64,000 bases of DNA, from assembly GCA_036407095.1 (NCBI GenBank), contig DASWZV010000081.1, positions 428,294 to 492,293 on the forward strand. Reading direction: 5' to 3'. Shown here one piece after another: positions 35,585 through 44,118 of the stretch. The DNA comes from Gp6-AA40 sp036407095 (lineage in GTDB: Bacteria > Acidobacteriota > Vicinamibacteria > Vicinamibacterales > UBA2999). The notes below the pieces were generated by a model, which did no database searches, was not told the origin of the DNA, and worked only from the letters and a program-made list of their open reading frames with translations. Both the position numbers and the translations under genes were made by a program. Within the stretch, counting starts at the first letter, position 1. Every line of letters starts with the position of its first letter.

Positions 35585-36613
35585 CTACGCGTCCGGAGAC
35601 AAGTATGCCCACAGGCTCTCGAACGCGCGGCGCACGAACTCGTCAGGGTTGCCCATCTGCGCAGCAAATTCCTTCGCCGGCTGCGCGGCGACCGCCTCGC
35701 CCGGCCCCCGCCCCCGGTTCAGCATCGTCGACAGACGGTCGTAGATCGTGGCGTACATGTCGGTCTGCGCCTTGAGATCCTTCACGCCGAGCACCGGCCC
35801 GCGTCCGGGCACGATCCGCGTCTCCTCGTTGGCGATTGTCTGCAGCCGCTGGAGTCCGCCGACCATGCCGCCGATCCAGCCGCCGGTGACGTAGTCGACG
35901 ACCGGCCACCCCTGGGCCGATATCACGTCACCGACCGCGAGCACGTTCTGCGTGGGGAAATACACGTAGAGATCGCCGTCGGTATGTGCCGCGTCTGGGA
36001 TGTATCCGTACTCAATCGCGCTGTCTACCGGAACGCCTTGACGGCGTTCCTTTATCTCGAGCTTGCCCTTCGTATAGAACGTCTTGTTCGGCAGCGCGAT
36101 CTTCGGGAGCCGCTTGAACTGCTTCCCGTTCCACGGCCAGGTGACATCGGTCGTCAGCCACAGACGCGTATTCTCGTGCGCGACGATCGTCTTGCCGGCC
36201 TTGCCAAGCGCTTCGTTCGATCCGGTTTGCTCGGGGTGCCAGTGCGTGTTGACGAGGGTGTGAACTGCGCCGCCGCCCGGCAGGCTCGCGACCGCTTTCA
36301 TCAGCGCGTCAGATGCCGCAGCCGATGCACCATCGACGAGCAACACACCGTTCGCGCTGGTCTGCGCGACGACGTTCGCTTCGCCTGGAATCCTGATGAC
36401 GAACAGATCGTCGTTCAACCGCAACGTTTCGGCGGCCGCGGACGTCGCCTGCGAGGCGGCCACGAGACGTCCAACCGGCGAACTCAGTACGAGCCCCGCC
36501 GCGCCACCGATCGCGCCGCGCAAAATCTCCCTGCGTGTATGACCGCCCTGGTTTCGCACAGATTCGTCCGGCGTCAAGTGTAGGCGTCCTTTACTCCCGG
36601 AATCCATCCCCAT
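35585..36613 (-). CDS. Tat-exported MBL-fold hydrolase, module B
   Basis: 342 residues. HTRREILRGAIGGAAGLVLS is a Tat signal after a polar extension of about 27 residues. The MBL fold shows LVNTHWHPEQTGSNEAL (HxH present, but the usual Asp-His of HxHxDH is replaced by Glu-Gln), DAAHTDGDLYVYFP (third His) and VLAVGDVISAQGWPVVDYV (bridging Asp). The C-terminal part TRIVPGRGPVLGVKDL lacks a clear final His. The site could bind one metal rather than two. The paralogue at 47791 has HWHVENTGAN in the same place. A palindromic insert at 36024-36056 adds residues ERRQGVPVDS. It heads module B. Confidence 0.87.
   Translation of the reverse strand: MGMDSGSKGRLHLTPDESVRNQGGHTRREILRGAIGGAAGLVLSSPVGRLVAASQATSAAAETLRLNDDLFVIRIPGEANVVAQTSANGVLLVDGASAAASDALMKAVASLPGGGAVHTLVNTHWHPEQTGSNEALGKAGKTIVAHENTRLWLTTDVTWPWNGKQFKRLPKIALPNKTFYTKGKLEIKERRQGVPVDSAIEYGYIPDAAHTDGDLYVYFPTQNVLAVGDVISAQGWPVVDYVTGGWIGGMVGGLQRLQTIANEETRIVPGRGPVLGVKDLKAQTDMYATIYDRLSTMLNRGRGPGEAVAAQPAKEFAAQMGNPDEFVRRAFESLWAYLSPDA
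36024..36056. repeat. In-frame palindrome inside MBL gene, module B
   Basis: GGAACGCC (36030-36037), TTGAC, GGCGTTCC (36043-36050): a perfect 8-bp stem. It encodes KERRQGVPV in a loop where the paralogue at 47791-48708 has no equivalent residues. Confidence 0.7.
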
Positions 36614-36707
36614 ATTGGGTCACAACTCGAACAGCGCGGCGCGCTGAGCGGGTGAAATTTTTCAGGAAAACGCGCTATTCGTCCGCGGTTTTGCGTAACC
36701 TCATCTC

Positions 36708-37553
36708 ATGGCGACCATCCGATCGGATTCTGACTTCCCCGAACACGTCGACGAAAACCGCCGCATCTGGAATGTGAACGCCAGGTGGTGGGACGATCAA
36801 ATCGGCGACGGCAACGACTTCCAGACATTGCTGATCGAACCGGCGACCGAACGCCTGCTGAACATCTCGGCTGGCGACACCATCCTGGACGTCGCCTGCG
36901 GCGCAGGACGGTTCGCACGCCGCATGGCCTCGCTCGGCGCGCGTGTGGTCGCCATCGACACCAGCACCGCGTTCATCGCGCGTGCCCGTGAGCGAACCCC
37001 CGCGAACGCGCCAATCGAGTACCGCGAGATCGATGCCGCGAGTGTCGGCGAGATGCAGTCGATTGGATTGAACCGGTTCACCAAGGCCGTCTGCACGATG
37101 GCGCTCATGGACATGCCCGAGATCACTCCGCTGTTCCGTGCCCTCGCAGCGTTGCTGCCGAACGATGGGGCATTCGTCTTCTCCATCACCCACCCGAGCT
37201 TTCATTCGGCGACGATCCAGCGTTTCGCTGAAACGTACGAGGAGGAGTCTGGCCGCCACGTGATTCGGACCGGCGTCAAGGTGTCGTCCTACTTATCGCC
37301 ATCGGCGCGAAAGACCGAGGGCATCATCGGACAGCCGGAACCGCAGTTCTTCTTTCACCGGCCGATAGGCGTGCTGCTCCAGGCGGGATTCGATGCCGGT
37401 TTCGTCGTGGACGGGATCGAAGAGCCAGGATTCGGCGCGCCCGAACGGCCCACCGCCGGAGTTCGATGGCGCGAGATGCCGGAGATTCCACCGTTCCTTG
37501 CCGTGCGGATGAAGCTGCGCAGGCCCGCGATCGGAACAAGCGTCGACCGCTGA
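36708..37553 (+). CDS. Class I SAM-dependent methyltransferase
   Basis: 281 residues. The SAM-binding motif I is ISAGDTILDVACGAGRFARRM; motif II VVAIDTSTAFIARARER and motif IV AVCTMALMDMPEITPLF follow in order, with the HPSFHS and YLSPSARKTEGII regions typical of the Methyltransf_11/25 small-molecule group. Cytoplasmic. The substrate is unknown. It is divergent from the MBL gene and is followed by a GNAT gene 38 bp later, so the two may share a transcript. Confidence 0.88.
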   Translation: MATIRSDSDFPEHVDENRRIWNVNARWWDDQIGDGNDFQTLLIEPATERLLNISAGDTILDVACGAGRFARRMASLGARVVAIDTSTAFIARARERTPANAPIEYREIDAASVGEMQSIGLNRFTKAVCTMALMDMPEITPLFRALAALLPNDGAFVFSITHPSFHSATIQRFAETYEEESGRHVIRTGVKVSSYLSPSARKTEGIIGQPEPQFFFHRPIGVLLQAGFDAGFVVDGIEEPGFGAPERPTAGVRWREMPEIPPFLAVRMKLRRPAIGTSVDR

Positions 37554-37591
37554 GTGTCCAAGCTAGACGTCGACAAGTACACTCGCTGTGA

Positions 37592-38113
37592 ATGCGTTTC
37601 GAACTCCAACCCATGCTGACCGGCGATCTGGTCGAACTGCGACCGCTTCGCGAAGAGGACTTCGAGGCGCTGTTTGACGTCGCATCCGATCCGCTGATCT
37701 GGGAGCAGCATCCCGAACCCGATCGCTGCACGGAACCGGTGTTCCGTCGGTTCTTTCGTGGCGCGATGGAGTCGGGCGGCGCGTTCCTCGTGCTCGATCG
37801 AAGCGACGGGCGCGTGATCGGATCGTCGCGCTTCGCTGATTACGACGAAGCGGCAAGCCAGATCGAGATCGGCTGGACGTTTCTCGCGCGGTCACATTGG
37901 GGCGGCGCCTACAACCGGGAGATGAAACGGCTGATGCTCGCGCACGCGCTCCGCTTCGTCCGACGTGTCGTCTTTCGAGTGGGTCCGAACAACCGCCGAT
38001 CGCAGCGGGCGCTCGAGAAGATCGGGGCAGTGTCGCTGGGAGTACAGTCGGACGCTGAGCGAGGTGAGTCGGTGGTCTACGAGATTACGCGCGACACGCT
38101 CGCGAGCGTCTGA
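37592..38113 (+). CDS. GNAT-family N-acetyltransferase
   Basis: 173 residues. LRPLREEDFEALFDVASDPLIWEQHP is the RimJ/RimL-type opening; SQIEIGWTFLARSHWGGAYN and the acetyl-CoA motif VVFRVGPNNRRSQRALEKIG follow. The canonical Q/R-x-x-G-x-G/A loop is weak (HWGGAYNRE), but the fold is clear. The group acetylates amino groups of proteins, antibiotics or small molecules; the substrate is not deducible. Confidence 0.87.
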   Translation: MRFELQPMLTGDLVELRPLREEDFEALFDVASDPLIWEQHPEPDRCTEPVFRRFFRGAMESGGAFLVLDRSDGRVIGSSRFADYDEAASQIEIGWTFLARSHWGGAYNREMKRLMLAHALRFVRRVVFRVGPNNRRSQRALEKIGAVSLGVQSDAERGESVVYEITRDTLASV

Positions 38114-38178
38114 ACGCAGCAACAGGACAGACGTTCATCTGACGTTCAGCGTTTTCAGGTTTAGATCACCTGGCCTGA

Positions 38179-38919
38179 ATGGATGCGTGGTTCAAACGGT
38201 TGGCTGACACGGGCGCGCTGCCGCTGGAGCCGGCGCGCGCCTTGGACGAAGAGGGCTTCGTCGTGATTCGCGGCCCGGTGGAGTCAGGCTGCATCGAACA
38301 GCTTGCGCAGAGGTACGACGCGGAAGTCGCGGCTGCCGATCCTTCAGACCGAAACACTGGTCGGACGGGTGTGACCACCCGGGTCAACGATTTCGTCAAC
38401 CGCGGTCCCGCCTTCGACCCACTCTACGTTCACCCGCCGATTCTCGAAGCCTGCTGCCGCGTCATCGGCCGCCCGTTCAAGCTGAGCACGATGCACGCGA
38501 GAACATTGAACCCGCACGCGCCCGCCCAAGGGCTTCACATGGATTTTCCGCCCGAGGCAGCCGACCATGCTTCGGGCGCATGGCCGATGGTCGGATTCAT
38601 CTTCATGGTCGACGCGTTCACCGCGGAGAACGGAGCCACGCTCTTCGTGCCCGGTTCACACCACTGGTTGAAAACGCGGCGCGACGTCCCCGCAGCACAT
38701 CGAAGTCAAGTGCCGGCGTGCGGTGAGGCGGGATCAGTGATTGTCTATAACGGCTCTGTCTGGCACGGACATGGGGCGAACGTGACCAGCCACCCTCGCC
38801 GGTCGATACAAGGCGCGTACATCCGTCGCGATGCGAAGTCCGGGGGCAATCTGCCTGATCGCATGCGGCCGGACACCCTCACGCGAATCGGCGATCTCGC
38901 CAAGTACCTCATCGCGTGA
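38179..38919 (+). CDS. Phytanoyl-CoA dioxygenase-family protein
   Basis: 246 residues. The Fe(II)/2-oxoglutarate site is visible: HMD in GLHMDFPPEAADHASGAW and the distal His in GSVWHGHGANVTSHPRRSIQ with the Arg that binds the 2-oxoglutarate carboxylate. VFIFMVDAF-like GFIFMVDAFTAENGATLFVP is the typical central strand. These enzymes hydroxylate small molecules or lipids. It has no close operon partner; the VOC gene follows after 115 bp. The substrate is unknown. Confidence 0.85.
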   Translation: MDAWFKRLADTGALPLEPARALDEEGFVVIRGPVESGCIEQLAQRYDAEVAAADPSDRNTGRTGVTTRVNDFVNRGPAFDPLYVHPPILEACCRVIGRPFKLSTMHARTLNPHAPAQGLHMDFPPEAADHASGAWPMVGFIFMVDAFTAENGATLFVPGSHHWLKTRRDVPAAHRSQVPACGEAGSVIVYNGSVWHGHGANVTSHPRRSIQGAYIRRDAKSGGNLPDRMRPDTLTRIGDLAKYLIA

Positions 38920-39034
38920 ATGGGGTCGGAGGTCATTTATAGAGGACACTCGGATATGCCGGTCGGCCTACTATTGGGTTGTTCTGCGATGATGGCAGCA
39001 CGGTGCTTGCCGTCTGTGCGAATTTCAAGGTCTG

Positions 39035-39493
39035 ATGGTGGCCGCCATGAGCACAAACGCGGCCGATGCCGCTGCGAACCGCGCAAAGAACGAAGAGGCG
39101 ACTAGGAATCTCGCGTCGATCAGGCCGTCCTTCATCGTGAAGGACTTGCAGACCTCGATCACCTACTACCGCGAGCGCCTCGGTTTTCAGCTCGACTTCC
39201 AAGGCCCGGACGGCGGCCCGTTCTGGGCCGGAGTGAGCCGGGATGGGATTGGCATCATGCTCAAGGCGGTCGCGCCTGACGTCCTGCCCTGTCCACACCA
39301 CACCCGGCACGAATGGGCCCCTCCGGACGCGCACATCTACAGCATGGACCCTGATGCACTCTTCGACGAGTTCAGCCGGCGCGGTGCGTCGTTCGTACAG
39401 AAGCTGTCGTTCGTAGAAGAGGGACTGTGGGGATTCTCGATCACCGATGCCGATGGGTATGTCCTTGTCTTCTATCAGCTCCGCGACAAGTAG
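39035..39493 (+). CDS. VOC-family protein (glyoxalase/bleomycin-resistance fold)
   Basis: 152 residues. The N-terminal part IRPSFIVKDLQTSITYYRERLGFQLDF is the classical VOC opening; the second half, AHIYSMDPDALFDEFSRRGA and WGFSITDADGYVLVFYQL, contains the final metal-Glu position as Asp-Gly. AAGG lies 4-5 bp before the ATG at 39035; a second ATG is at 39047. Function could be isomerase, dioxygenase or binding protein. It overlaps the next gene by 47 bp. Confidence 0.87.
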   Translation: MVAAMSTNAADAAANRAKNEEATRNLASIRPSFIVKDLQTSITYYRERLGFQLDFQGPDGGPFWAGVSRDGIGIMLKAVAPDVLPCPHHTRHEWAPPDAHIYSMDPDALFDEFSRRGASFVQKLSFVEEGLWGFSITDADGYVLVFYQLRDK

Positions 39494-40499
39494 GGTTACT
39501 GTCGGCACTGGCGTGTTCGTGGCGGCGCTCACGGTCGGCGCCTGCCATGCCGACGCCGCGCACGCAACCAAAACGCGAGCACTGCTGACGACAGCGCATT
39601 TCGCCTTCTACAGCGACTTCGCCACCAACCTGAATCAGACGCTCATCGCCGACTTCGTGGCGAGGCGCGATGGGCGAGCCGGCGCATTCGATGCGGAGAA
39701 GGACAAGACCTGCTTCGACAGGCTGCCGTCGACCGCGCGCGAGGGCTGGGCACGAGCTGTCGAGTACTACCGGACGAATCAGGCCAGCCAGGGGCAACGC
39801 GTGATGCTGCGACTCGAGCTCGCGGGCCTCGTCGATCGCGCCCTGCTGACGGATCCGCAAGACCGGACGACGCTGGACGCATTCGCCCGTGCGCGGGACG
39901 AGGCAGGCCCGGCGTACCGTCAGTGCAAGTGGTCCGCGCAGAACGCCGCGAATCGCGCGTGGGTCGATCGCCTCCAGCCGCTGCTTCGCAAGCACTCGAG
40001 CGCGCTCGGCGAGCAGCTGCCGAGACTGTTCCAGACACCGTGGCGCGGCCTGCCGTTCCGTGTGGACGTGGTCGATCAGGCCGGATTCTCAGGCGGGAAT
40101 TCTGCGAGCGACGATTCCGGACAGCTGCACATCCTGGCGTCGAGCACCAATCCCGACAATCAGGGGCTGTCGGCGCTCGAGGTCGTCTTCCACGAGGCGT
40201 GTCACTTCCTCGCGCAGCCGGGAGGTCCGCTGAGCAACGCACTGAACACCGCAGCCAAGACGGCGGGCGTCACGCTGCCGCCCGACGTTCTCCATCAAGT
40301 GCACTTCTTCATTGCCGGCGAGGCGGTCCGCAGATCCTTCGAGCGCGCAGGCCAGCCCTACACCCCTTATCTCTACTCACTGAAGTTGTTCAGCGACGGG
40401 TTTCGCGAAGCGGCCCGGCGAATCTGGCCGGCCTATATGGACGGCACCCGAACACTCGATCAGGCGGCCGCCGATCTCGTCGCCGCGTTCAAGTCGTAA
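39447..40499 (+). CDS. Exported zincin-like protein with HExxH motif
   Basis: 350 residues from 39447; an ATG at 39459 is also possible. A hydrophobic segment VTVGTGVFVAALTVGACHAD carries a VGAC lipobox-like site, so it may be a lipoprotein. The notable part is ALEVVFHEACHFLAQ (His249, Glu250, His253) followed about 40 residues later by HQVHFFIAGEAVRRS, whose Glu is a candidate third ligand (gluzincin pattern). I know no named family for it. The remaining sequence has no recognisable domain. A peptidase role is an inference from the motif only. Confidence 0.7.
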   Translation: MPMGMSLSSISSATSRVTVGTGVFVAALTVGACHADAAHATKTRALLTTAHFAFYSDFATNLNQTLIADFVARRDGRAGAFDAEKDKTCFDRLPSTAREGWARAVEYYRTNQASQGQRVMLRLELAGLVDRALLTDPQDRTTLDAFARARDEAGPAYRQCKWSAQNAANRAWVDRLQPLLRKHSSALGEQLPRLFQTPWRGLPFRVDVVDQAGFSGGNSASDDSGQLHILASSTNPDNQGLSALEVVFHEACHFLAQPGGPLSNALNTAAKTAGVTLPPDVLHQVHFFIAGEAVRRSFERAGQPYTPYLYSLKLFSDGFREAARRIWPAYMDGTRTLDQAAADLVAAFKS

Positions 40500-40506
40500 C
40501 TGAAAA

Positions 40507-40608
40507 TCAGGGCTCAGGCCTCAGGGCCCAGGCCTCAGAGCTCAGGGCTGGGCCACGTCTGAGGCCTCAGACAGCACTGAGGCCCGAGGCCTGAGCCCTG
40601 AGGCCTGT
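40507..40608. repeat. CTCAGGCCTCAG-type palindromic repeat cluster
   Basis: About eight degenerate units such as GGCTCAGGCCTCAGGGC in both orientations, forming an imperfect foldback between the convergent stops of the zincin-like gene and the DUF6152 gene. It could act as a bidirectional terminator, but there is no T-run. Confidence 0.8.
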
Positions 40609-40612
40609 CCGA

Positions 40613-41092
40613 TCAGAAGCTCGTTCCGCCGCTCAACGTGTGACCAGTTACCGAGTCACAGTGCTTGCCTGGCTCCGGGAACTTCGGTTTGTTGGTCGCC
40701 GCGTCAGTGGGGCACTTCACGAGAGCCGTGCTCGGAATCCGCGCGCCGAAGTTCGACCCGTCGCGAAGCGGATTCAGCTTGACGCTGAACAGCGTGCCGG
40801 CCCCGAACGTTTTCGCGCTGATACCCTGTCGCTCGAGCTGCGCCGTGCCCGCCATCTCGAGGCCCCACTCGACGTACTTGCCGTCGGCGCCCTTCTTGAG
40901 CGACTTGTAATCGTCGGCGAGCAGCATGAAGTGAATCTCGGCGTGATTGGCCTGCGGCACGAACGTCTTGACGACGCCGGTGAGCGTTACGACTTTCGTC
41001 TGGTCGTACATCGCGAACGAATGGTGCGCTGACAACGTGATCGGGAGCAGCACCGCCAGGATGGCCAGCGCTCTCAATATGCCCGTCTTCAT
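40613..41092 (-). CDS. Exported DUF6152-family protein
   Basis: 159 residues with a signal peptide (MKTGILRALAILAVLLPITLSA) followed at once by HHSFAMYDQTKVVTLTGVVK, the signature of DUF6152: small periplasmic beta-barrel proteins that start at an AHHSF motif. The conserved NHAEIHFML stretch is also typical. The function is unknown; metal or small-ligand binding through the double His has been proposed only by analogy. It lies 26 bp after the gene at 41119-42417 and may be co-transcribed. Confidence 0.82.
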   Translation of the reverse strand: MKTGILRALAILAVLLPITLSAHHSFAMYDQTKVVTLTGVVKTFVPQANHAEIHFMLLADDYKSLKKGADGKYVEWGLEMAGTAQLERQGISAKTFGAGTLFSVKLNPLRDGSNFGARIPSTALVKCPTDAATNKPKFPEPGKHCDSVTGHTLSGGTSF

Positions 41093-41118
41093 GATTCCTC
41101 CAGAACAGTACGGCGTCC

Positions 41119-42417
41119 TTATTTCTTGAATATATCCGTGATCTCAGCGGGCAGATCGTCCTGCGGCTTGTCCCACCCCGCCTCGAAATACTTTTCCCAG
41201 TTCTTCGCCCACGGCCGGCTGTAGTAGTCGACGAAGCGAGGATCGGATGCAGTGGTCTGCTTCGGCCGGCCATCGGTGTTGAAGATGTTGCTCAGGCACT
41301 CGATGAAGTTATACCGGCGCTCCGGATCCTCGATCGTTGCGGCACGGACGAAGCGGAACGACGCACGCAGCGGAGCGACGAACGCATCCGGGTCGTAGAA
41401 GATCGTTTCGTGATCGAGGCCGATGAACTTGCCGCCGGCATCGAGCGCGGGCTTGAACGTCTCGATGGTCTCCAGCTTCTCGCTCGTTTCGAACATCGCA
41501 TGTGAGAGCTGCCACGACTGAATGTTTGCCGTCCAGGTGACGAGCGTCGTGCCGTCCCAGAATCCGATCGTCTCGCCATACCACTGCGGCGTCTTCTGCA
41601 CGTGCGTCTTTCCGACCATCACCTGACGCAGGAAGTTGTCAGCGATCCCCGAGAGGAACTGAATATTCCACGGCGTCATCGTGAGCTGGAAGTTGCCCGC
41701 CTGCGACGGCTGCGACCACCAGCGGATGAATCCTTCCGGCCAGCAGAACGAGGCGCTCCACTGCGGAGCATTCGTGACCGCTTCATGGTAGGCGGTCTGC
41801 ACCATCCGCTTCTGATATTCCGGCGTGAGCAGTGCGAGCACCGTTGGCGCCTGCGTGACTCCCCAGATCCACTCCGAGCCGCGATCGGCTTGACCGTCGC
41901 GCCGGTAGTAGCCGTCCCAGTCGGGCACGGTCGCCTTCGTATAGACCGTCGGGCCGCCCTTCGCTTTGGCCTGGGCCATCAGCGCCTCGTAATGCTCCTT
42001 CGCAGTCTTGTACGGATACGGGCTGACGATGCGCTCGCGCGGCCAGTCGTCGTTACAGTTGCCCCACGACGCAGACTCGGGAGGCTTCGGCCCGATGCGC
42101 TGCTGGTCCCACATCCCGTACAGCTGACGCGGGTTGTTGCAGCGGTAATAGCGCTTATCGAGCCAGTTCGCGCGGTCCTTGTAGAAGTTCTTCGATGAGA
42201 ACAGATCGATCGCCAACGGCTCGACACCGGCCGGAGGACCCTGAATCACCGGCGCCGGTCCGCGTCCACGTCCGCCCCCAGGCGCGCCGGGTGGCACTGC
42301 ACCGCGGCCACCTTGCTGCGCGAAGACAGCAGTCGACACCAGATCCGGACCGGTCCACGCGGCGAGTGCGGTCATGACGGCAACTATGACGGGTGCAATA
42401 AACGACTTCGCTCTCAT
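41119..42417 (-). CDS. Secreted hypothetical protein (432 aa)
   Basis: From the ATG at 42417 with GAGAGG upstream. Signal peptide ends around VFAQQ, followed by a Gly/Pro-rich linker GGRGAVPPGAPGGGRGRG. The mature domain is tryptophan- and tyrosine-rich: IDLFSSKNFYKDRANWLDKR, YYRCNNPRQLYGMWDQQRIG, QWSASFCWPEGFIRWWSQPS and TIGFWDGTTLVTWTANIQSW. The last is the WxGDTLVV-type strand of the lineage-specific secreted families, also seen in 52292-53164 as AHWEGDTLVVQTAGF. No enzyme class can be read from the sequence. Encoded just ahead of the DUF6152 gene. Confidence 0.8.
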   Translation of the reverse strand: MRAKSFIAPVIVAVMTALAAWTGPDLVSTAVFAQQGGRGAVPPGAPGGGRGRGPAPVIQGPPAGVEPLAIDLFSSKNFYKDRANWLDKRYYRCNNPRQLYGMWDQQRIGPKPPESASWGNCNDDWPRERIVSPYPYKTAKEHYEALMAQAKAKGGPTVYTKATVPDWDGYYRRDGQADRGSEWIWGVTQAPTVLALLTPEYQKRMVQTAYHEAVTNAPQWSASFCWPEGFIRWWSQPSQAGNFQLTMTPWNIQFLSGIADNFLRQVMVGKTHVQKTPQWYGETIGFWDGTTLVTWTANIQSWQLSHAMFETSEKLETIETFKPALDAGGKFIGLDHETIFYDPDAFVAPLRASFRFVRAATIEDPERRYNFIECLSNIFNTDGRPKQTTASDPRFVDYYSRPWAKNWEKYFEAGWDKPQDDLPAEITDIFKK

Positions 42418-42478
42418 GCTGAGCCTCTCCCGATGATGCTGGCAATGATACATGTGTCGCGAGAACGGCAGCCACGTG

Positions 42479-44011
42479 TTACGACAACGGCGGCCGCCTC
42501 GTGTGCCACTTCGTTGCTTGCTCGTAGGCGTGCGCAATGCCGAGCACCGTCGATTCGGCGAAATGGTTGCCACTGATTTGAAGGCCGATCGGCAGGCCCG
42601 CTGCGGAGAATCCGCATGGAACGGAAATCGTTGGCAGGCCGTAGATGTCGAACGCGGCCGTATTGATCAGGCCGCCGAGACCTCCGCCCGGCGGCGCTGC
42701 GACACTTCCCGCCGCTGGCGGCGTGATGAACGGAGCAACGCCCCGCTGGGTGGGCGTGATGAGGACATCGACGGTAGCGAAGACGTTCTCGATCTCCCGA
42801 CGGACCACATCGAGCTGCCGCCGCGCCTGAGCGTACGTGGCGGCATTGGCTTTCCCGGCTCCCTGAATCAGATTGCGGGTCGCGCCCTGATACAACTCCG
42901 GTGTCTTCGTAATCCACGGCAAGTGGTACGCGTAAATCTCCGGATTCCACACGTCGGTGATGTTGCCTGCCGCCGGGACCTGCACGTCGACGACGCTCGC
43001 GGTCAAGGTACGAACCACATCGATCGCCGCGGCGACCGCGTTTGCGACCTCCGGGTCGAGGCCATCGAAGAACGGCGTGCGCGCGACGCCGACACGCAGC
43101 TTCGTCGTCTGCATGCCGATCGCGCGGCTGTAATTGGGAACTGGCGCATCGACCGACGTCGGATCGCGGACGTCATGGCCAGCAATCGCCGCCAGCATCA
43201 GCGCCGCGTCTTCGACTGTCTTGCACATCGGACCGACGTGATCCAGCGACCAGGCCATCGGGATCACGCCGCGGGTGCTGACGCGGCCGTACGTAGGCTT
43301 GAGTCCCACGATGCCGCACATCGACGCAGGAATGCGGATCGATCCGCCGGTGTCAGTGCCCAGGGCGCCAAGGCACATGTCGGCGGCGATGGCGGCCGCC
43401 GAGCCACCTGACGACCCGCCCGAGACGCGATCGAGCGCCCATGGGTTGTGCACCGGCCCGTAGTAGGTAACGGCCGACGTCCCGCCCAGTGCGAATTCAT
43501 GGAGATTCAGCTTGCCCAGAATGATCGCGCCCGCTCGCTTCAACCGGACGACGACCTCGGCATCATCGGTGGGGACGCGATCCTTGAACACCCCGCTCGC
43601 TGCCGTCGTCTTCACGCCTGCCGTGTCGATGTTGTCCTTCAGCGCAATCGGCACGCCATGCAGTGGTCCACGCCACGTGCCACGCCTGATCTCGGCCTGC
43701 ATCTCACGCGCTGTCGCCAGTGCCTGGTCGCGTGTGACGGTGATGAACGCGTTGATCGCGCGCTGGTGCCGATCGATACGGGCCAGACAGGCCTCGGTCA
43801 GATCCACCGGCGAGACCTCTTTTCGCCGGAGCAGATCGGAAGCCTGTCGCAGCGTCAACGTCGCAAGACCCTTCGACTCGCTGCGCTCGATCAGGGCACG
43901 GTCCTTCGAGTCGCTCGGGACCGCGTTCTGCACCAAGGCGGACGCGGGGAACGGTGAGGCAGCAGTCGCGAGGCCAGCGATCAGAAATTCTCGTCGCGTC
44001 GGTTCAAACAT
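42479..44011 (-). CDS. Tat-exported amidase (amidase signature family)
   Basis: 510 residues. The N-terminus TRREFLIAGLATAASPFPAS is a Tat signal. The catalytic triad is intact: Lys in GVPIALKDNIDTAG, the cis-Ser in ALGTDTGGSIRIPAS, and the nucleophile Ser in DRVSGGSSGGSAAAIAAD. A ScmC-like GPMCKTVEDAALML follows. The length is normal for GatA-like amidases, but export and the lack of gatB/gatC argue against a tRNA role; it should hydrolyse a small amide outside the cytoplasm. Confidence 0.92.
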   Translation of the reverse strand: MFEPTRREFLIAGLATAASPFPASALVQNAVPSDSKDRALIERSESKGLATLTLRQASDLLRRKEVSPVDLTEACLARIDRHQRAINAFITVTRDQALATAREMQAEIRRGTWRGPLHGVPIALKDNIDTAGVKTTAASGVFKDRVPTDDAEVVVRLKRAGAIILGKLNLHEFALGGTSAVTYYGPVHNPWALDRVSGGSSGGSAAAIAADMCLGALGTDTGGSIRIPASMCGIVGLKPTYGRVSTRGVIPMAWSLDHVGPMCKTVEDAALMLAAIAGHDVRDPTSVDAPVPNYSRAIGMQTTKLRVGVARTPFFDGLDPEVANAVAAAIDVVRTLTASVVDVQVPAAGNITDVWNPEIYAYHLPWITKTPELYQGATRNLIQGAGKANAATYAQARRQLDVVRREIENVFATVDVLITPTQRGVAPFITPPAAGSVAAPPGGGLGGLINTAAFDIYGLPTISVPCGFSAAGLPIGLQISGNHFAESTVLGIAHAYEQATKWHTRRPPLS

Positions 44012-44118
44012 GGTGCGTCACTCCGCGTCATGAGGGAAGCCGCTTCGATCGGCGGGTGTAGAGCATAACCCCTGACCGAAGTTGGCAGTGACACGGAAGG
44101 TCGATCTCGCGCGACGGC

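Noticed and set aside
35585..36613. Class B-type beta-lactamase
   Set aside because: The fold is MBL, but the HxHxDH motif is altered and there is no resistance context; only the fold is supported.
40507..40608. Rho-independent terminator
   Set aside because: The stems are imperfect and no T-run follows on either strand, so it is listed as a repeat only.
42479..44011. GatA subunit of the tRNA amidotransferase
   Set aside because: It carries a Tat signal and has no gatB or gatC neighbour.
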